NCBI GenBank assembly: GCA_003385635.1
Contig: QQUY01000003.1
Coordinates: 558,001-622,000 of the forward strand
Direction of reading: 5' to 3'
From: Acidobacteriota bacterium
GTDB lineage: Bacteria; Acidobacteriota; Blastocatellia; Pyrinomonadales; Pyrinomonadaceae
DNA: 64,000 bases
Part shown: positions 29,343 to 38,156 of the stretch, piece after piece
How the letters are laid out: every line of letters starts with the position of its first letter
How positions within the stretch are numbered: the first letter of the stretch is position 1
Notes under the pieces: generated by a model
What the model saw: only the letters and a program-made list of their open reading frames with translations
Told to the model about the DNA's origin: nothing
Databases searched by the model: none
Made by a program: the position numbers and the translations under genes

Positions 29343-30676
29343 CTTTCCAGGGCCCGCTTTATCGCTTTTTTGAAGCTGGAAGCGGAAAGCGTTCTGATCT
29401 TGTAGCCGTTAACAAAGATCCCGGGCGTGCCGGTCACTCCGTAGCTCTTGCCGTCACTGATGTCCTTTCTGATTTCTGACGCCAGCTCGGGGTCATTTAT
29501 GTCCCGCTCGAACCGTCCGAGGTCAAGGCCTGCCTCGTCGGCATATCGGCTCAGCGATTCGCGATCGAGTGCGTCCTGGTTATTGTAAAGCAGTTCGATG
29601 TATTCAAAGAACTTACCCTGTTTCTTCGCAGCCTCGGCAGCTACTGCCGCCTGGAATGCGTGTTTGTGAATGCTCTCGAGCGGAAAATCCCTGACCACGA
29701 GCCTTACGTTGGCCCCGAATTCCTTTATGACCTGCTTGATGATCGGATGGACCCCGGCGCAGGCGGGGCACTCGAAGTCACTGAACATCACGACCGTCAC
29801 TTTGGCGTTTGCCCTGCCGAGGAAGGGATCATCGTCCGGAAGCACCGCCTGGACATAGGGAGTAACTTCATTGACGAGAAAGATGACGCGGTATTTCTTG
29901 TAGAGACGTGACCGGAGATCGCTTTCGAGCTTCTCTCTTTCGCCGTCCGAAAAGTCTTTCATCTTGCCCGTGATCTCCTGGGCGATGAACTCGCTTGTCG
30001 CGATCCCGAGGCTTTCTGCTTCCGATGTGTAAACTGCGGCATCGACCACTTGTGTCACCGACTGAATAACAGCATCGGTAATGTTGGCCTCCATTTCATA
30101 GAGCGCAAGGCCGTTTCGACGTTCATAATCCAGATAGATAACGGTGATGTCGTCAATGGTCGCGATCACGTCCTTACGAAGCAGTCCCGGATCGTTTATG
30201 TTCTTGCCGTACGTGATCTTGTGTCCTGAGCGCAGTTTGTCGATGAACTTCGCATATCGTTCCCGCTCTGTTTCCTTCTTGATGAAATCAACGATGTCGG
30301 CACGGACCCTGACAAGCGGAACATCGCCGATCTGGTCTTTGTTCTCTTCGTAAACTCGTTTGATTTCGTCTTCTGTGGGGTCGGGCAGATCTGTGGAGAC
30401 TTCCGCCTCCACAAGAGCTTCGACGGTCGTACTTCTCTTCGCGGCTTCAAGCTCCAGGATCTTTCTGTCGATCTGTTGTTCGAGAAGTTGTTTGCGCGCT
30501 GCGAGAAGCCTCGAAGGGAGGGCAAGCCACGCTTCAGCTATCGAGGGCTCTAGATCCTGAGCCGTGATCGTGCGTCCACCTATCGCCGCCAGCGCTTCCG
30601 TTGCTGGGGTCTGGGCGAATGCGGAAGCCGCCGCCGAGATCGCAATCGCAAGAGTGATCGTAATTCTTCTGTTCAT
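29339..30676 (-). CDS. SurA-like N-domain fused to DsbA-like thioredoxin domain, secreted
   Basis: A 445-residue exported protein with two parts. After a signal peptide (ITLAIAISAAASAFAQ, about 5-21) an alpha-helical region of about 250 residues looks like a SurA/PpiC-type chaperone N-domain (ALAAIGGRTITAQDLEP, LLEQQIDRKILELEA, PDPTEDEIKRVYEEN). From about residue 275 comes a thioredoxin-4/DsbA domain with the redox motif FECPACAGVHP, VRDFPLESIHKHAF and GVTGTPGIFVNGYKI (cis-proline region). It probably acts in periplasmic disulfide formation or isomerisation with client binding. It overlaps both neighbours by 4 bases. Confidence 0.82.
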   Translation of the reverse strand: MNRRITITLAIAISAAASAFAQTPATEALAAIGGRTITAQDLEPSIAEAWLALPSRLLAARKQLLEQQIDRKILELEAAKRSTTVEALVEAEVSTDLPDPTEDEIKRVYEENKDQIGDVPLVRVRADIVDFIKKETERERYAKFIDKLRSGHKITYGKNINDPGLLRKDVIATIDDITVIYLDYERRNGLALYEMEANITDAVIQSVTQVVDAAVYTSEAESLGIATSEFIAQEITGKMKDFSDGEREKLESDLRSRLYKKYRVIFLVNEVTPYVQAVLPDDDPFLGRANAKVTVVMFSDFECPACAGVHPIIKQVIKEFGANVRLVVRDFPLESIHKHAFQAAVAAEAAKKQGKFFEYIELLYNNQDALDRESLSRYADEAGLDLGRFERDINDPELASEIRKDISDGKSYGVTGTPGIFVNGYKIRTLSASSFKKAIKRALER

Positions 30677-31632
30677 CTGTCTGAAATTCGTATGTCTTTC
30701 CTCGCCACTCTCACCGCCTCACGTGAGGACGGCTTTCCGAACACGCCAGGATGAAGGATCTTTGCAAGGATTTCAGCGCCGTCAACGACACGGGGTCCGG
30801 GTCTTGAGAAATATGCGCTCGCGTCGAGTGCCCATACATTGTTCTCGCGGATAGCCGGAAGATCTGCCAACGCAGACGGGAACTCGGTTCTCTCCAACTG
30901 CTCAAGGATGTCCGATGTTGAATAGCCGCAGGGGATCAGGACCATTACTTCCGCCTTCGATTCTGCAAGAGCTTCGAAAGTTGTTGTCACGCTTTTTTTA
31001 CCTGTTTCACCAAGGACGCAGATACCACCGGCCGCTTCAACCTGCTCGGGCACCCAGTGTCCCGGGGCGAAAGGCGGCTCGAGCCACTCAAGCATCAGCA
31101 CCGAGGGTTTTTCGTTCAGAGCCGAAGAACTTTCTCTGAGGGAATCTAAACGCCTTCGAAGATTCTTGACTTCCTCAGTGGCCCTGTCTCGCACGCCCGC
31201 CAGTTCACCGACCTCCAGTATGTTCTCAAATATGTCGGAAACAGTGTTCGGTTCAAGCGAGACGACGGTAGCGTCTGCCGTATAGCGTCGGGCTGCCCGG
31301 CGGACGGTCTTGTAGCTCACCGCACAAACTTCGCAAAGCTCCTGAGTGACTATCAGTTCAGGGTCGATCTCAGAAAGGGACTGCTCATCGAGTTCGTAGA
31401 TCGATCCGTGGCCGTCGAGGCTTGTTCTGACGGCGTGATCGATCTCCTTGCTTGTCATCCGTCCGTGATCGATCCGGCTCGCGGTCAGGTGAGGTTTCTC
31501 ACTCACGCCCGGAGGGTAGTCGCATTCGTGCGTCACTCCGGCCAAGCGATCCTTCAGCCCGAGCGCACAAACGATCTCGGTAGCTGAAGGCAATAGCGAA
31601 ACGATCTTTCCCGATCCTTTTTGAGAGTTCAT
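30673..31632 (-). CDS. BtuF-like periplasmic-binding-fold protein without signal peptide
   Basis: A 319-residue protein of the cobalamin/Fe-siderophore binding family (helical-backbone fold): KIVSLLPSATEIVCALGLKDRLAGVTHECDYP is split by eye at LPSATEIVCALG and GVTHECDYPPG; YELDEQSLSEIDPELIVTQELCEVCAVS; LEPNTVSDIFENILEVG. BtuF captures cobalamin in the periplasm, but no signal peptide or lipobox is visible: the protein begins MNSQKGSGKIVSLLPSATEI, so it is probably cytoplasmic. Proteins of this kind are often annotated 'cobalamin-binding protein'. No permease or ATPase gene is nearby. First gene of the coupled operon. Confidence 0.82.
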   Translation of the reverse strand: MNSQKGSGKIVSLLPSATEIVCALGLKDRLAGVTHECDYPPGVSEKPHLTASRIDHGRMTSKEIDHAVRTSLDGHGSIYELDEQSLSEIDPELIVTQELCEVCAVSYKTVRRAARRYTADATVVSLEPNTVSDIFENILEVGELAGVRDRATEEVKNLRRRLDSLRESSSALNEKPSVLMLEWLEPPFAPGHWVPEQVEAAGGICVLGETGKKSVTTTFEALAESKAEVMVLIPCGYSTSDILEQLERTEFPSALADLPAIRENNVWALDASAYFSRPGPRVVDGAEILAKILHPGVFGKPSSREAVRVARKDIRISDR

Positions 31633-31963
31633 TTTGCGGTTCTACGGCCCGAGGGGCGCTGACGACGATACTCCATATACTAGCAAATCCGTGAGCGGTG
31701 GGCAGACCTCCAAACCAGGCAAGCGGGATGGATTTTCTCTTGCAAAAGGAATTTGCGCTTTGTTATAGTAAACAGTGTCGCGCAATGTTGAACATTGCCA
31801 AACATCATACCTTCACAATTCCGCTATCCGGCCAGGCAAACGGCGAGTGGAACAGATCAAGACCTAAAACCAAATCTTCCAAATCGGCGCGTGGCGACCG
31901 GATCGTCCTGCGCTCCGTCGCTTGATCGGTGCTTCAGATCCGATTCTCGCAAAGGGCAATACA
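31633..31963. other. Intergenic region with a possible promoter
   Basis: The region between two divergent genes. TTGCAA (31740-31745) and TATAGT (31764-31769), spaced 18, are a plausible promoter for the C25 protease gene. A 75-codon open frame (31698-31925) does not look like a protein. Nothing else recognised. Confidence 0.45.
31740..31769 (+). promoter_or_regulatory. Possible promoter for the C25 protease gene
   Basis: TTGCAA and TATAGT with 18-base spacing, about 190 bases before the likely start codon. Consensus match only. Confidence 0.35.
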
Positions 31964-34639
31964 ATGACAACTAGAGAAACCGTATCCTTAAAGGCTTACG
32001 TAGTCGCATTTTTGATCCTCGGCCTGTTCTGGGGCTTTGTTCCCGTTTCTCCAATAGTCCGGGGTCAAATTTCGGGAAAAGAGGCTTCGTCCAACGTAAC
32101 TGGAGCTGTTAATTCTGTTCGAACAGAAAGCGTGGTCTTCAGAGACGAATTACAAGCCCTCTCGAAGGCAGAGTTCACCTCAACCGAAGATGCGTTTGAT
32201 GCTAAGGAATCGGACGGCGCAGAAGCTGATCTGTGGCGCTGCAACCGACGTTCGATATGGCAGATCATGCGGAACAGATGGCGCGACAGATGTAATCTGT
32301 CAACTCCTACACCTACTCCGACACCTACGCCTACTCCTACTCCTACTCCTACTCCTACTCCTACGCCAACTCCTACGCCTACGCCTACTCCAACACCTAC
32401 ACCTACGCCTACTCCAACTCCAACTCCTACACCTACGCCTACTCCTACTCCTACACCGACACCTACGCCAACTCCTACACCTACGCCGACGCCGACACCT
32501 ACGCCAACTCCGACACCTACGCCGACACCTACGCCTACTCCAACTCCTACGCCAACTCCAACACCTACGCCTACTCCAACTCCAACTCCTACACCGACTC
32601 CGGGGCCGACGCCCAACCCCAATCCGACCCCAAGTCTTTCAGGTCAATGGGATGTGGCTTCTCGATCGGGCATCAAGTTTTATGTAGATCACTCGGCTTG
32701 GTACAAAGTCACTTCCACTGAGCTCACGTCAAACGGTTTCGATGTCAATTCGAACCGATCATACTGGCAGCTCTATCGCGACGGCGTACAAGTCCCAATG
32801 ACCGTCAACGCTGACGGTTCCCTGGAATTCTATGGATCCGGCGTTGACACCCGATACACGGGTTACGGTGTGTACTTTCTTATTAACGGCGATTCGCCCG
32901 GAATGAGGATCAATACCGAGCTAGATTCCGGCGCAGACACGTCAATAGTGAATTCGTTCTACCTGAAGGTCACCGAGCGCCCGAGGGTCACCTACGTTTC
33001 AGATCTTGTCAACGGTGACAACGAGAACTGGTTCGGGCCGACGATAACGCCAAATGCCGATGCCGTGATGCCGATAGTTCTATCGAATGTAGCACCCGCT
33101 GGGCAGAATTCTTTTGCGCAGATCAAGGTCAGGCTGCAGGGCTATTACGGGGCCGCGCACCTTGTTACGGTACGTTTCAATAACTACACCGTAGGCACAG
33201 TGTCGTTCGCAAATCAGGACGCGCAAGAGTTTGTGTTTGATGTTCCGGCCTCAGAAGTCATCAACGGTGTGAACAACTTCTATTTCCGTTCTTCCGCTTC
33301 TACCTATGACTTCAGTCTGATCGACGAGGTAAGCGTGATCTATGAACGCAACCTGGCCGCTTCCGGTGAAAAGATCCGATTTGGAGTGTCGTCGGGAGAC
33401 TCAGCCATTGTCGAAGGCTTTGCAAACAATAACTTCAAGGTCTATGAGATCTATCCGAACAACGCGCGACGGCACGTAGATGTGCAGGGTCTCATCGTGA
33501 ACGGTACAAACGGATTCAGCCTTGCCTCGGACAGCCGCAACAGAGAGTTCGTCGCAGTGGCGGATGTGGCCAGCGAACCGGTGGCGATGATCGAGACGAA
33601 CGATCCTTCATCGTGGCACGACACTTCGAACACTGCGGATTTCATTATCGTTGCGCCGAAAGTGTTCGGAGGCCAGGCGGACAGCATTGCGACTATGCGC
33701 AATTCGCAGGGACTTCTGACCCGCGTCGTTTACATCGAGGACATAGCTGACGAATTTGGCTACGGAGTACAGCATCCGGACGCCCTCCGCACATTCTTCC
33801 TTCACGCAACTTCGTTCTGGGCGGTCAACCCGGGCTACGTGATGCTGTTTGGTGATTCGAGCTACGATTACCGTAACTATCTTGGCATGTCGAATCCCAA
33901 GAACTTTATCCACACGAAGATGGTCGAGACGCAGCACATGGAGACATCGAGCGATTCCTGGCTGGTCGACTTTAACGATGACGGCGTGGAAGACATTTCG
34001 CTCGGACGGTATCCGATCCGTAACAACAGCGAGGCCAACAAAGCTGTTACAAAGCTCGCCCGATACGATTCATACGTTGATACTGGAAATCAGACCGCTG
34101 CTCTGGTGGCGGACCAATTCTTCGAGATCCTGAACGGCGAACTCGACAACCGTATTCCAAACTCTGTCGATACAACGATCATTAACAGGACTGAGCTCGG
34201 TGACAGCGTCACTCGACAAGCGATCCTGGACCACGCCAACAGCGGTCCGTCGATGGTGAGCTATCTCGGCCACGGAACAACGGTAGGCTGGACAAGCGCA
34301 AGCCTGTTCAAGTCGAATGACGCCAATGGTCTGAGCAATACCAAGCTTTCGTTCTATATGCTGATGACTTGCCTCAACGGATACATGTCAGATGCGAACA
34401 GCGACGGATTTGCCGAGAAACTGCTGAAAGCGCCGAATGGCGCGGTCGCGGTCTGGGCTTCATCCGGCTCGACTTATGCCTCCGGGCAGATCTCTATGAG
34501 CCAACAGGTCGCTGAAGATGTGTTCCAGAACAATCAGAAGATCGGCGACATCGTACGCCTCGCGAAGCACACTTCTCCGAGCATCGACGCGCGTTACACC
34601 TGGAACCTCTTCGGGGATCCGACCGTGCAGATCTACTAG
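31964..34639 (+). CDS. Gingipain-family (C25) cysteine protease with long Thr-Pro linker
   Basis: An 891-residue exported protein (start ATG 31964; the frame is open from 31922). N-terminal hydrophobic signal/anchor at about 10-32 ([21 protein letters not shown]). Residues 114-213 are exactly 50 consecutive Thr-Pro pairs, then a short NPNP linker. The rest is a C25-type peptidase: a beta-sandwich region (about 220-540), then the catalytic domain with a His in [10 protein letters not shown] (His770) and a Cys in [12 protein letters not shown] (Cys803), the characteristic HG/C order of gingipains. C25 enzymes degrade host or environmental protein; usually secreted by type IX or another pathway. 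Terminator follows the stop. Confidence 0.85.
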   Translation: MTTRETVSLKAYVVAFLILGLFWGFVPVSPIVRGQISGKEASSNVTGAVNSVRTESVVFRDELQALSKAEFTSTEDAFDAKESDGAEADLWRCNRRSIWQIMRNRWRDRCNLSTPTPTPTPTPTPTPTPTPTPTPTPTPTPTPTPTPTPTPTPTPTPTPTPTPTPTPTPTPTPTPTPTPTPTPTPTPTPTPTPTPTPTPTPTPTPTPTPTPTPGPTPNPNPTPSLSGQWDVASRSGIKFYVDHSAWYKVTSTELTSNGFDVNSNRSYWQLYRDGVQVPMTVNADGSLEFYGSGVDTRYTGYGVYFLINGDSPGMRINTELDSGADTSIVNSFYLKVTERPRVTYVSDLVNGDNENWFGPTITPNADAVMPIVLSNVAPAGQNSFAQIKVRLQGYYGAAHLVTVRFNNYTVGTVSFANQDAQEFVFDVPASEVINGVNNFYFRSSASTYDFSLIDEVSVIYERNLAASGEKIRFGVSSGDSAIVEGFANNNFKVYEIYPNNARRHVDVQGLIVNGTNGFSLASDSRNREFVAVADVASEPVAMIETNDPSSWHDTSNTADFIIVAPKVFGGQADSIATMRNSQGLLTRVVYIEDIADEFGYGVQHPDALRTFFLHATSFWAVNPGYVMLFGDSSYDYRNYLGMSNPKNFIHTKMVETQHMETSSDSWLVDFNDDGVEDISLGRYPIRNNSEANKAVTKLARYDSYVDTGNQTAALVADQFFEILNGELDNRIPNSVDTTIINRTELGDSVTRQAILDHANSGPSMVSYLGHGTTVGWTSASLFKSNDANGLSNTKLSFYMLMTCLNGYMSDANSDGFAEKLLKAPNGAVAVWASSGSTYASGQISMSQQVAEDVFQNNQKIGDIVRLAKHTSPSIDARYTWNLFGDPTVQIY
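32303..32602 (+). repeat. Hexanucleotide-type repeat coding (Thr-Pro)50
   Basis: 300 bases of ACN-CCN codon pairs, in which only third positions vary (T, A, C or G). The reverse strand reads as a Gly-Val repeat and is a shadow. Pro/Thr linkers like this are stiff, probably O-glycosylated spacers that hold the enzyme away from the surface. Confidence 0.9.
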
Positions 34640-34663
34640 TCTCGGGTACTCACTCCTGAACAT

Positions 34664-34695
34664 ACGGAACGGGTCGCTGCCCGTTCCGTTTTTTT
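34664..34695 (+). terminator. Strong intrinsic terminator after C25 gene
   Basis: ACGGAACGGG pairs with CCCGTTCCGT around a 6-base loop, then seven Ts. Confidence 0.9.
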
Positions 34696-34753
34696 GTGTC
34701 TTTCAATGGCACTCCGGAGTTGGTAACATTTTGACATACGGAGGCAATAGGAA

Positions 34754-35116
34754 ATGGAATCGAATCACGATGTGAGATTCACCGGAAGGGTCGATCACCT
34801 TGCCGTAAAGTCGGAAGATCTTCAAAGAGACGTCGATGAGTACAAGAGGCTTGGGTTTACGGTAGAGACCCAATTTGACGACTGGGCGATGATGCGCGAT
34901 CCGAAGGGTTTCGGAATAGCGCTTCTGCCTCCGGGTTCGAAGCATCCACCGCATATCGCACTGCGGGTAGAAACGATGGAAGAACTCGAGGAGGCTGCCG
35001 AAAAGGAAGGGAGGCCTATAAAGCCCCACAGGGACGGCACGTCTTCTTTCTATACGAAGGGTGTCGGCGGCAACATCGTCGAGCTTATCTATTATCCGCC
35101 TGATTTCGGCTCGTAA
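34754..35116 (+). CDS. VOC/glyoxalase-family protein
   Basis: A 120-residue vicinal-oxygen-chelate domain: GRVDHLAVKSEDLQRDVDEYKRLGFTVE (split at LAVKSEDLQR and RLGFTVE), DWAMMRDPKGFGIALLPPGSKHPPHIALRV and SFYTKGVGGNIVELIYYP, which are the usual betaalphabetabetabeta modules with potential metal ligands His, Glu at the ends. Function could be a lyase, dioxygenase or antibiotic-resistance protein; nothing narrower can be read. SD GGAGG upstream. Its stop overlaps the glycosylase start (TAATG). Confidence 0.85.
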   Translation: MESNHDVRFTGRVDHLAVKSEDLQRDVDEYKRLGFTVETQFDDWAMMRDPKGFGIALLPPGSKHPPHIALRVETMEELEEAAEKEGRPIKPHRDGTSSFYTKGVGGNIVELIYYPPDFGS

Positions 35117-35733
35117 TGCCGAAAAAGCTCCCCAAAGATTTTTATCTGCGGACAGATACGATCGCGGTCGCCAAGGACCTTTTGGGCACAACGCTGGTTG
35201 TGCCTGACGAAGCCGGGAAGCGCATAAGCGGACGGATCGTCGAGGTCGAGGCTTATCTCGGGATCGAAGACAAGGCGGCGCATTCGTACGGCGGACGCCG
35301 GACAGAACGGACGGAAGTGATGTACCGCGCTGGCGGGATCGCTTACGTCTATTTTGTTTACGGAATGTATCACCAGTTCAATGTGATCGCGGGACCTGAA
35401 GAACATCCGCAGGGCGTGCTCGTAAGGGCAGTTGAACCGCTTGAAAATATCGAATCAATGCGTGCACGGCGAGGCGAAATGCCTGACAGCAACCTTACAT
35501 CCGGTCCCGGAAAGCTGTGCATTGCGATGGGCATCGACAGATCCTTGAACGGCGAGGATCTGACCGGCGGCAAGGTCTGGATCGAAGAAGGTCGGATGAA
35601 CAGCTCCGAGTTCTTCGAATCAGGACGGAGGATCGGTATCGACTACGCCGAAGAGTACGCCGCAAAACCCTGGCGTTTCTGGATCGCAGGGAACCCGTTC
35701 GTAAGCAAGGCGCCGAGGAGAACAGCCAAATGA
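35116..35733 (+). CDS. DNA-3-methyladenine glycosylase, AAG/MPG family
   Basis: A 205-residue base-excision repair enzyme. Family signatures: DFYLRTDTIAVAKDLLGTTLV near the N-terminus, GRIVEVEAYLGIEDKAAHSYGG (active-site Glu in VEVEAY), GIAYVYFVYGMYHQFNV and SGPGKLCIAMGID. The AAG family excises alkylated and deaminated purines. It overlaps its upstream neighbour by one base and its downstream neighbour by four (ATGA at 35730), so the three genes are probably one operon, despite unrelated products. Confidence 0.92.
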   Translation: MPKKLPKDFYLRTDTIAVAKDLLGTTLVVPDEAGKRISGRIVEVEAYLGIEDKAAHSYGGRRTERTEVMYRAGGIAYVYFVYGMYHQFNVIAGPEEHPQGVLVRAVEPLENIESMRARRGEMPDSNLTSGPGKLCIAMGIDRSLNGEDLTGGKVWIEEGRMNSSEFFESGRRIGIDYAEEYAAKPWRFWIAGNPFVSKAPRRTAK

Positions 35734-36683
35734 GATTCGTCACTGTCTTAGTTTTGTTTTTCGCCGCAGTTCCGGCGTTTGCACAGTCGGAAGACCCCGC
35801 AAGGCAGTTCGATTTCTGGATCGGCGAATGGGATGTGAATCTGCGCGTTCAGCAGCCGGACAAGACGTGGAAGGACCAGCACAAGGCAAAGGCACACATC
35901 TATTCGATCTTAGGCGGCAAAGCGATCCTCGAGCTTTGGAGCGAGGGAAAGGAAGGCATTAACGGCTACAGCCTGCGGTACTACAATCCTCAGAAAAAGA
36001 AATGGGACCTGTGGCTCAATTGGGCGGGAAAGAACCGCTCGGGAACCAACGGTCTCGAAGGGGAGTTCCGACACGGGCGAGGCGAGTTCTTCGGGGAAAC
36101 AAAACTGCCGGACGGAAATACAAGGATCTCTCGCTTCACGTTCTCCGATATCTCAAAGAACTCGCTCCGCTGGGACGACGCTTTTTCGACCGACGGAGGA
36201 AAGACCTGGGCCTCAAACTGGATAATGGAGTTCACGAGGAAAGCAGACAAGGCTCCCGAGATCGGGAGCGAGCAGAACTTGCTGACCTACTTCGACGGCT
36301 CGAGGTGTGATCTTCCGGAGTTTGAGTTTTTAAAGGCGATGTCCGCCAAATGGGAGCAGAATGAATTTCTGTCACTCCACGAGATCCTCGACGGTTGTAT
36401 ATTGATAGGTTTTTGGTCAACGGTTCAAGAAAAAAGGCTCTTCTTTACTCTTACCTGGAACACCTACGCGGGAATGTATGAATTGGCAGTGCTGGATAAC
36501 GAACCGCGAAACAATCTTACGATGTACTACGGCTCTCGTTCTGAGAACCAAATCCTTCTTAAGGATAGCCGCGGATACAAAGCCTCGATCAGCACGAATG
36601 CAGATGGTGAGTTTGTCGGCATAAACATAGGGACGCCAAGTGGCGGCTCCGGCTTTCAAGTCGAAGCCAAAAAACGACCGTGA
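35730..36683 (+). CDS. Secreted protein with two FDFWIGEW-like beta domains
   Basis: A 317-residue exported protein. Signal peptide FVTVLVLFFAAVPAFAQ (about 3-19), then a lipocalin-like or DUF1579-like domain whose first strand is RQFDFWIGEWDVNLRV; a second, less similar half starts near residue 190 (FDGSRCDLPEFEFLKAM). The pattern is common in proteins of unknown function from soil bacteria. The frame is open far upstream, but only 35730 gives a signal peptide and it overlaps the glycosylase stop (ATGA). Function unknown. Confidence 0.75.
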   Translation: MRFVTVLVLFFAAVPAFAQSEDPARQFDFWIGEWDVNLRVQQPDKTWKDQHKAKAHIYSILGGKAILELWSEGKEGINGYSLRYYNPQKKKWDLWLNWAGKNRSGTNGLEGEFRHGRGEFFGETKLPDGNTRISRFTFSDISKNSLRWDDAFSTDGGKTWASNWIMEFTRKADKAPEIGSEQNLLTYFDGSRCDLPEFEFLKAMSAKWEQNEFLSLHEILDGCILIGFWSTVQEKRLFFTLTWNTYAGMYELAVLDNEPRNNLTMYYGSRSENQILLKDSRGYKASISTNADGEFVGINIGTPSGGSGFQVEAKKRP

Positions 36684-36701
36684 CGATAGCTCTTGTGGAT
36701 C

Positions 36702-37994
36702 TTACCCGGCCCACAAGGCCCGGCCATTCACAACTGTTCCCTTTATCCAAGTCGCATCCGAGGCATAAACGATCCGGTCACCCAAGGCTTCCAGCTCGCA
36801 GTTCTCGATCAAGGGAACGTCATCCCGTATCACGCAAGCATTCAGGGGCTTGCCTACCTCGAAATACTCTGAAGTCTCTTCGCCGGTAGCATTTACTCCG
36901 GCAAAGAACGCTGACCGAATTGCGTTCTCGCCGCTTGATTCACTTGATCCTGTAAAAGTATCCCGCCGGTGTGAAATGAGCCGCTGGCCGTAGTCCAAAA
37001 GCCGCAGTTCCTCGAAGGGACTGAGGCCGATATGCGAGTCGGTCCCGATCGACCACCTGCCTCCGGCATCCTGAAATTCCTTCAAAGGAAAGATCCCGTC
37101 TCCAAGATTGCCTTCTGTCGAAGGACATAAGACGACGCTGGCGCCGCTTTTAACGATCCCTCTCGCTTCCCGATCTGTAATATGTGTCGCGTGAACAAGA
37201 TTGAATCGGTCAGATACGGCGATCTTTCTGAGAAACCACTCGACCGGCCGAAGCCCGAGATGCTCGATACATTCATCTACCTCTTTCACCTGCTCAGAGA
37301 TATGTATATGAAAGGGAAGCTCCGCACCGAGGTCTTCTGCGGTGCGAACCACGTCTTCCGGGTCCACGCCTCGTAGGGAATGAACCGCGATCCCCGCCGA
37401 CGCATACTCACTGTGCTTACAAGCCTCGATCGTGTGCTGTAGAAGCGATGCGTAATCGATCAGGGTTCGGCTGATGAACCTTCTTTGCTCCGGAAGAGGA
37501 TCTTTGCCAAATCCGCCTTTTTGATAAAAAACCGGCAGCAATGTCAGGTTGATTCGCGCCGCTTCGGCAGCGGCAATGAGGCGTTCTCCCATCTCGGCGA
37601 GGTTTCCGTAAGGCGAACCGTCCTTGTCGTGATGAAGATAGTGGAACTCGCAGACGTGGGTATAGCCGTGGCGGACAAGTTCCTTGTAAAGCATCGTCGC
37701 GATCTGCTCGACCTGATCGGGATCGAGCGAAAGCGCGAGCTCATACATCGTGTTCCGCCATCCCCAGAAATCGTCGCGTCCTGAATCCCTGTCATGGCGT
37801 TCGGCGAGTCCCGCCATCGCGTACTGGAAAGCGTGAGAATGGCAGTTGCGGAATCCCGGTATTACATATCCGCTCGCCGCATTCGAATCTTCGCCTGACT
37901 CGATCGAGGTGATCACACCTTTGTCGTCTGTTGAAATCCGTGCGTTCTCGACCCAACCGTCGGATTGAAGGATCGCTTTGAAGTGGAAATCCAT
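36702..37994 (-). CDS. hutF: Formimidoylglutamate deiminase HutF
   Basis: A 430-residue amidohydrolase. Metal-binding HxH in NCHSHAFQYAMAG (near residue 52), EFHYLHHDKDGSPY, HIHISEQVKEVDEC, LVHATHITDREA and GTDSHIGLSPFEELRLL (metal-binding Asp). This pattern, including the FWGWRNTMYELA segment, is characteristic of HutF, which converts N-formimino-L-glutamate to N-formyl-L-glutamate in the second histidine-degradation route. The next gene upstream on the same strand is the matching N-formylglutamate amidohydrolase. The start codon lies 4 bases from a palindromic repeat element. Confidence 0.9.
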   Translation of the reverse strand: MDFHFKAILQSDGWVENARISTDDKGVITSIESGEDSNAASGYVIPGFRNCHSHAFQYAMAGLAERHDRDSGRDDFWGWRNTMYELALSLDPDQVEQIATMLYKELVRHGYTHVCEFHYLHHDKDGSPYGNLAEMGERLIAAAEAARINLTLLPVFYQKGGFGKDPLPEQRRFISRTLIDYASLLQHTIEACKHSEYASAGIAVHSLRGVDPEDVVRTAEDLGAELPFHIHISEQVKEVDECIEHLGLRPVEWFLRKIAVSDRFNLVHATHITDREARGIVKSGASVVLCPSTEGNLGDGIFPLKEFQDAGGRWSIGTDSHIGLSPFEELRLLDYGQRLISHRRDTFTGSSESSGENAIRSAFFAGVNATGEETSEYFEVGKPLNACVIRDDVPLIENCELEALGDRIVYASDATWIKGTVVNGRALWAG

Positions 37995-37997
37995 TTT

Positions 37998-38135
37998 CAG
38001 TTGCCCCCCGCTTCAGCGGGGGGTTAAAAGTCACATAAGACCACTGCCGGGGCTTCAGCCCCGAAATTGCCGGCTAAAGCCGGCGTAAGTTCGAAATCAT
38101 CCCCGATTTCCCCCCGCTGAAGCGGGGGGCAACTG
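37998..38135. repeat. 138-bp palindromic mini-element, copy 1
   Basis: Terminal inverted repeats of 26 bases are identical (37998-38023 and 38110-38135: CAGTTG, then CCCCCC, a GCTTCAGC core, then GGGGGG), and each one is itself a hairpin. The interior has two more hairpins, GGGGCTTCAGCCCC and GCCGGCTAAAGCCGGC. No open frame. A second, diverged copy lies at 39877-40018. Confidence 0.85.
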
Positions 38136-38156
38136 ATGCTCAATCGTGGGATTAAG

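Noticed and set aside
31698..31925. 75-codon frame upstream of the C25 gene
   Set aside because: No SD; overlaps a likely promoter; composition not protein-like.
32065..32622. Minus-strand open frame coding a 185-residue Gly-Val repeat protein
   Set aside because: It is the complement of the Thr-Pro coding repeat; no other coding signs.
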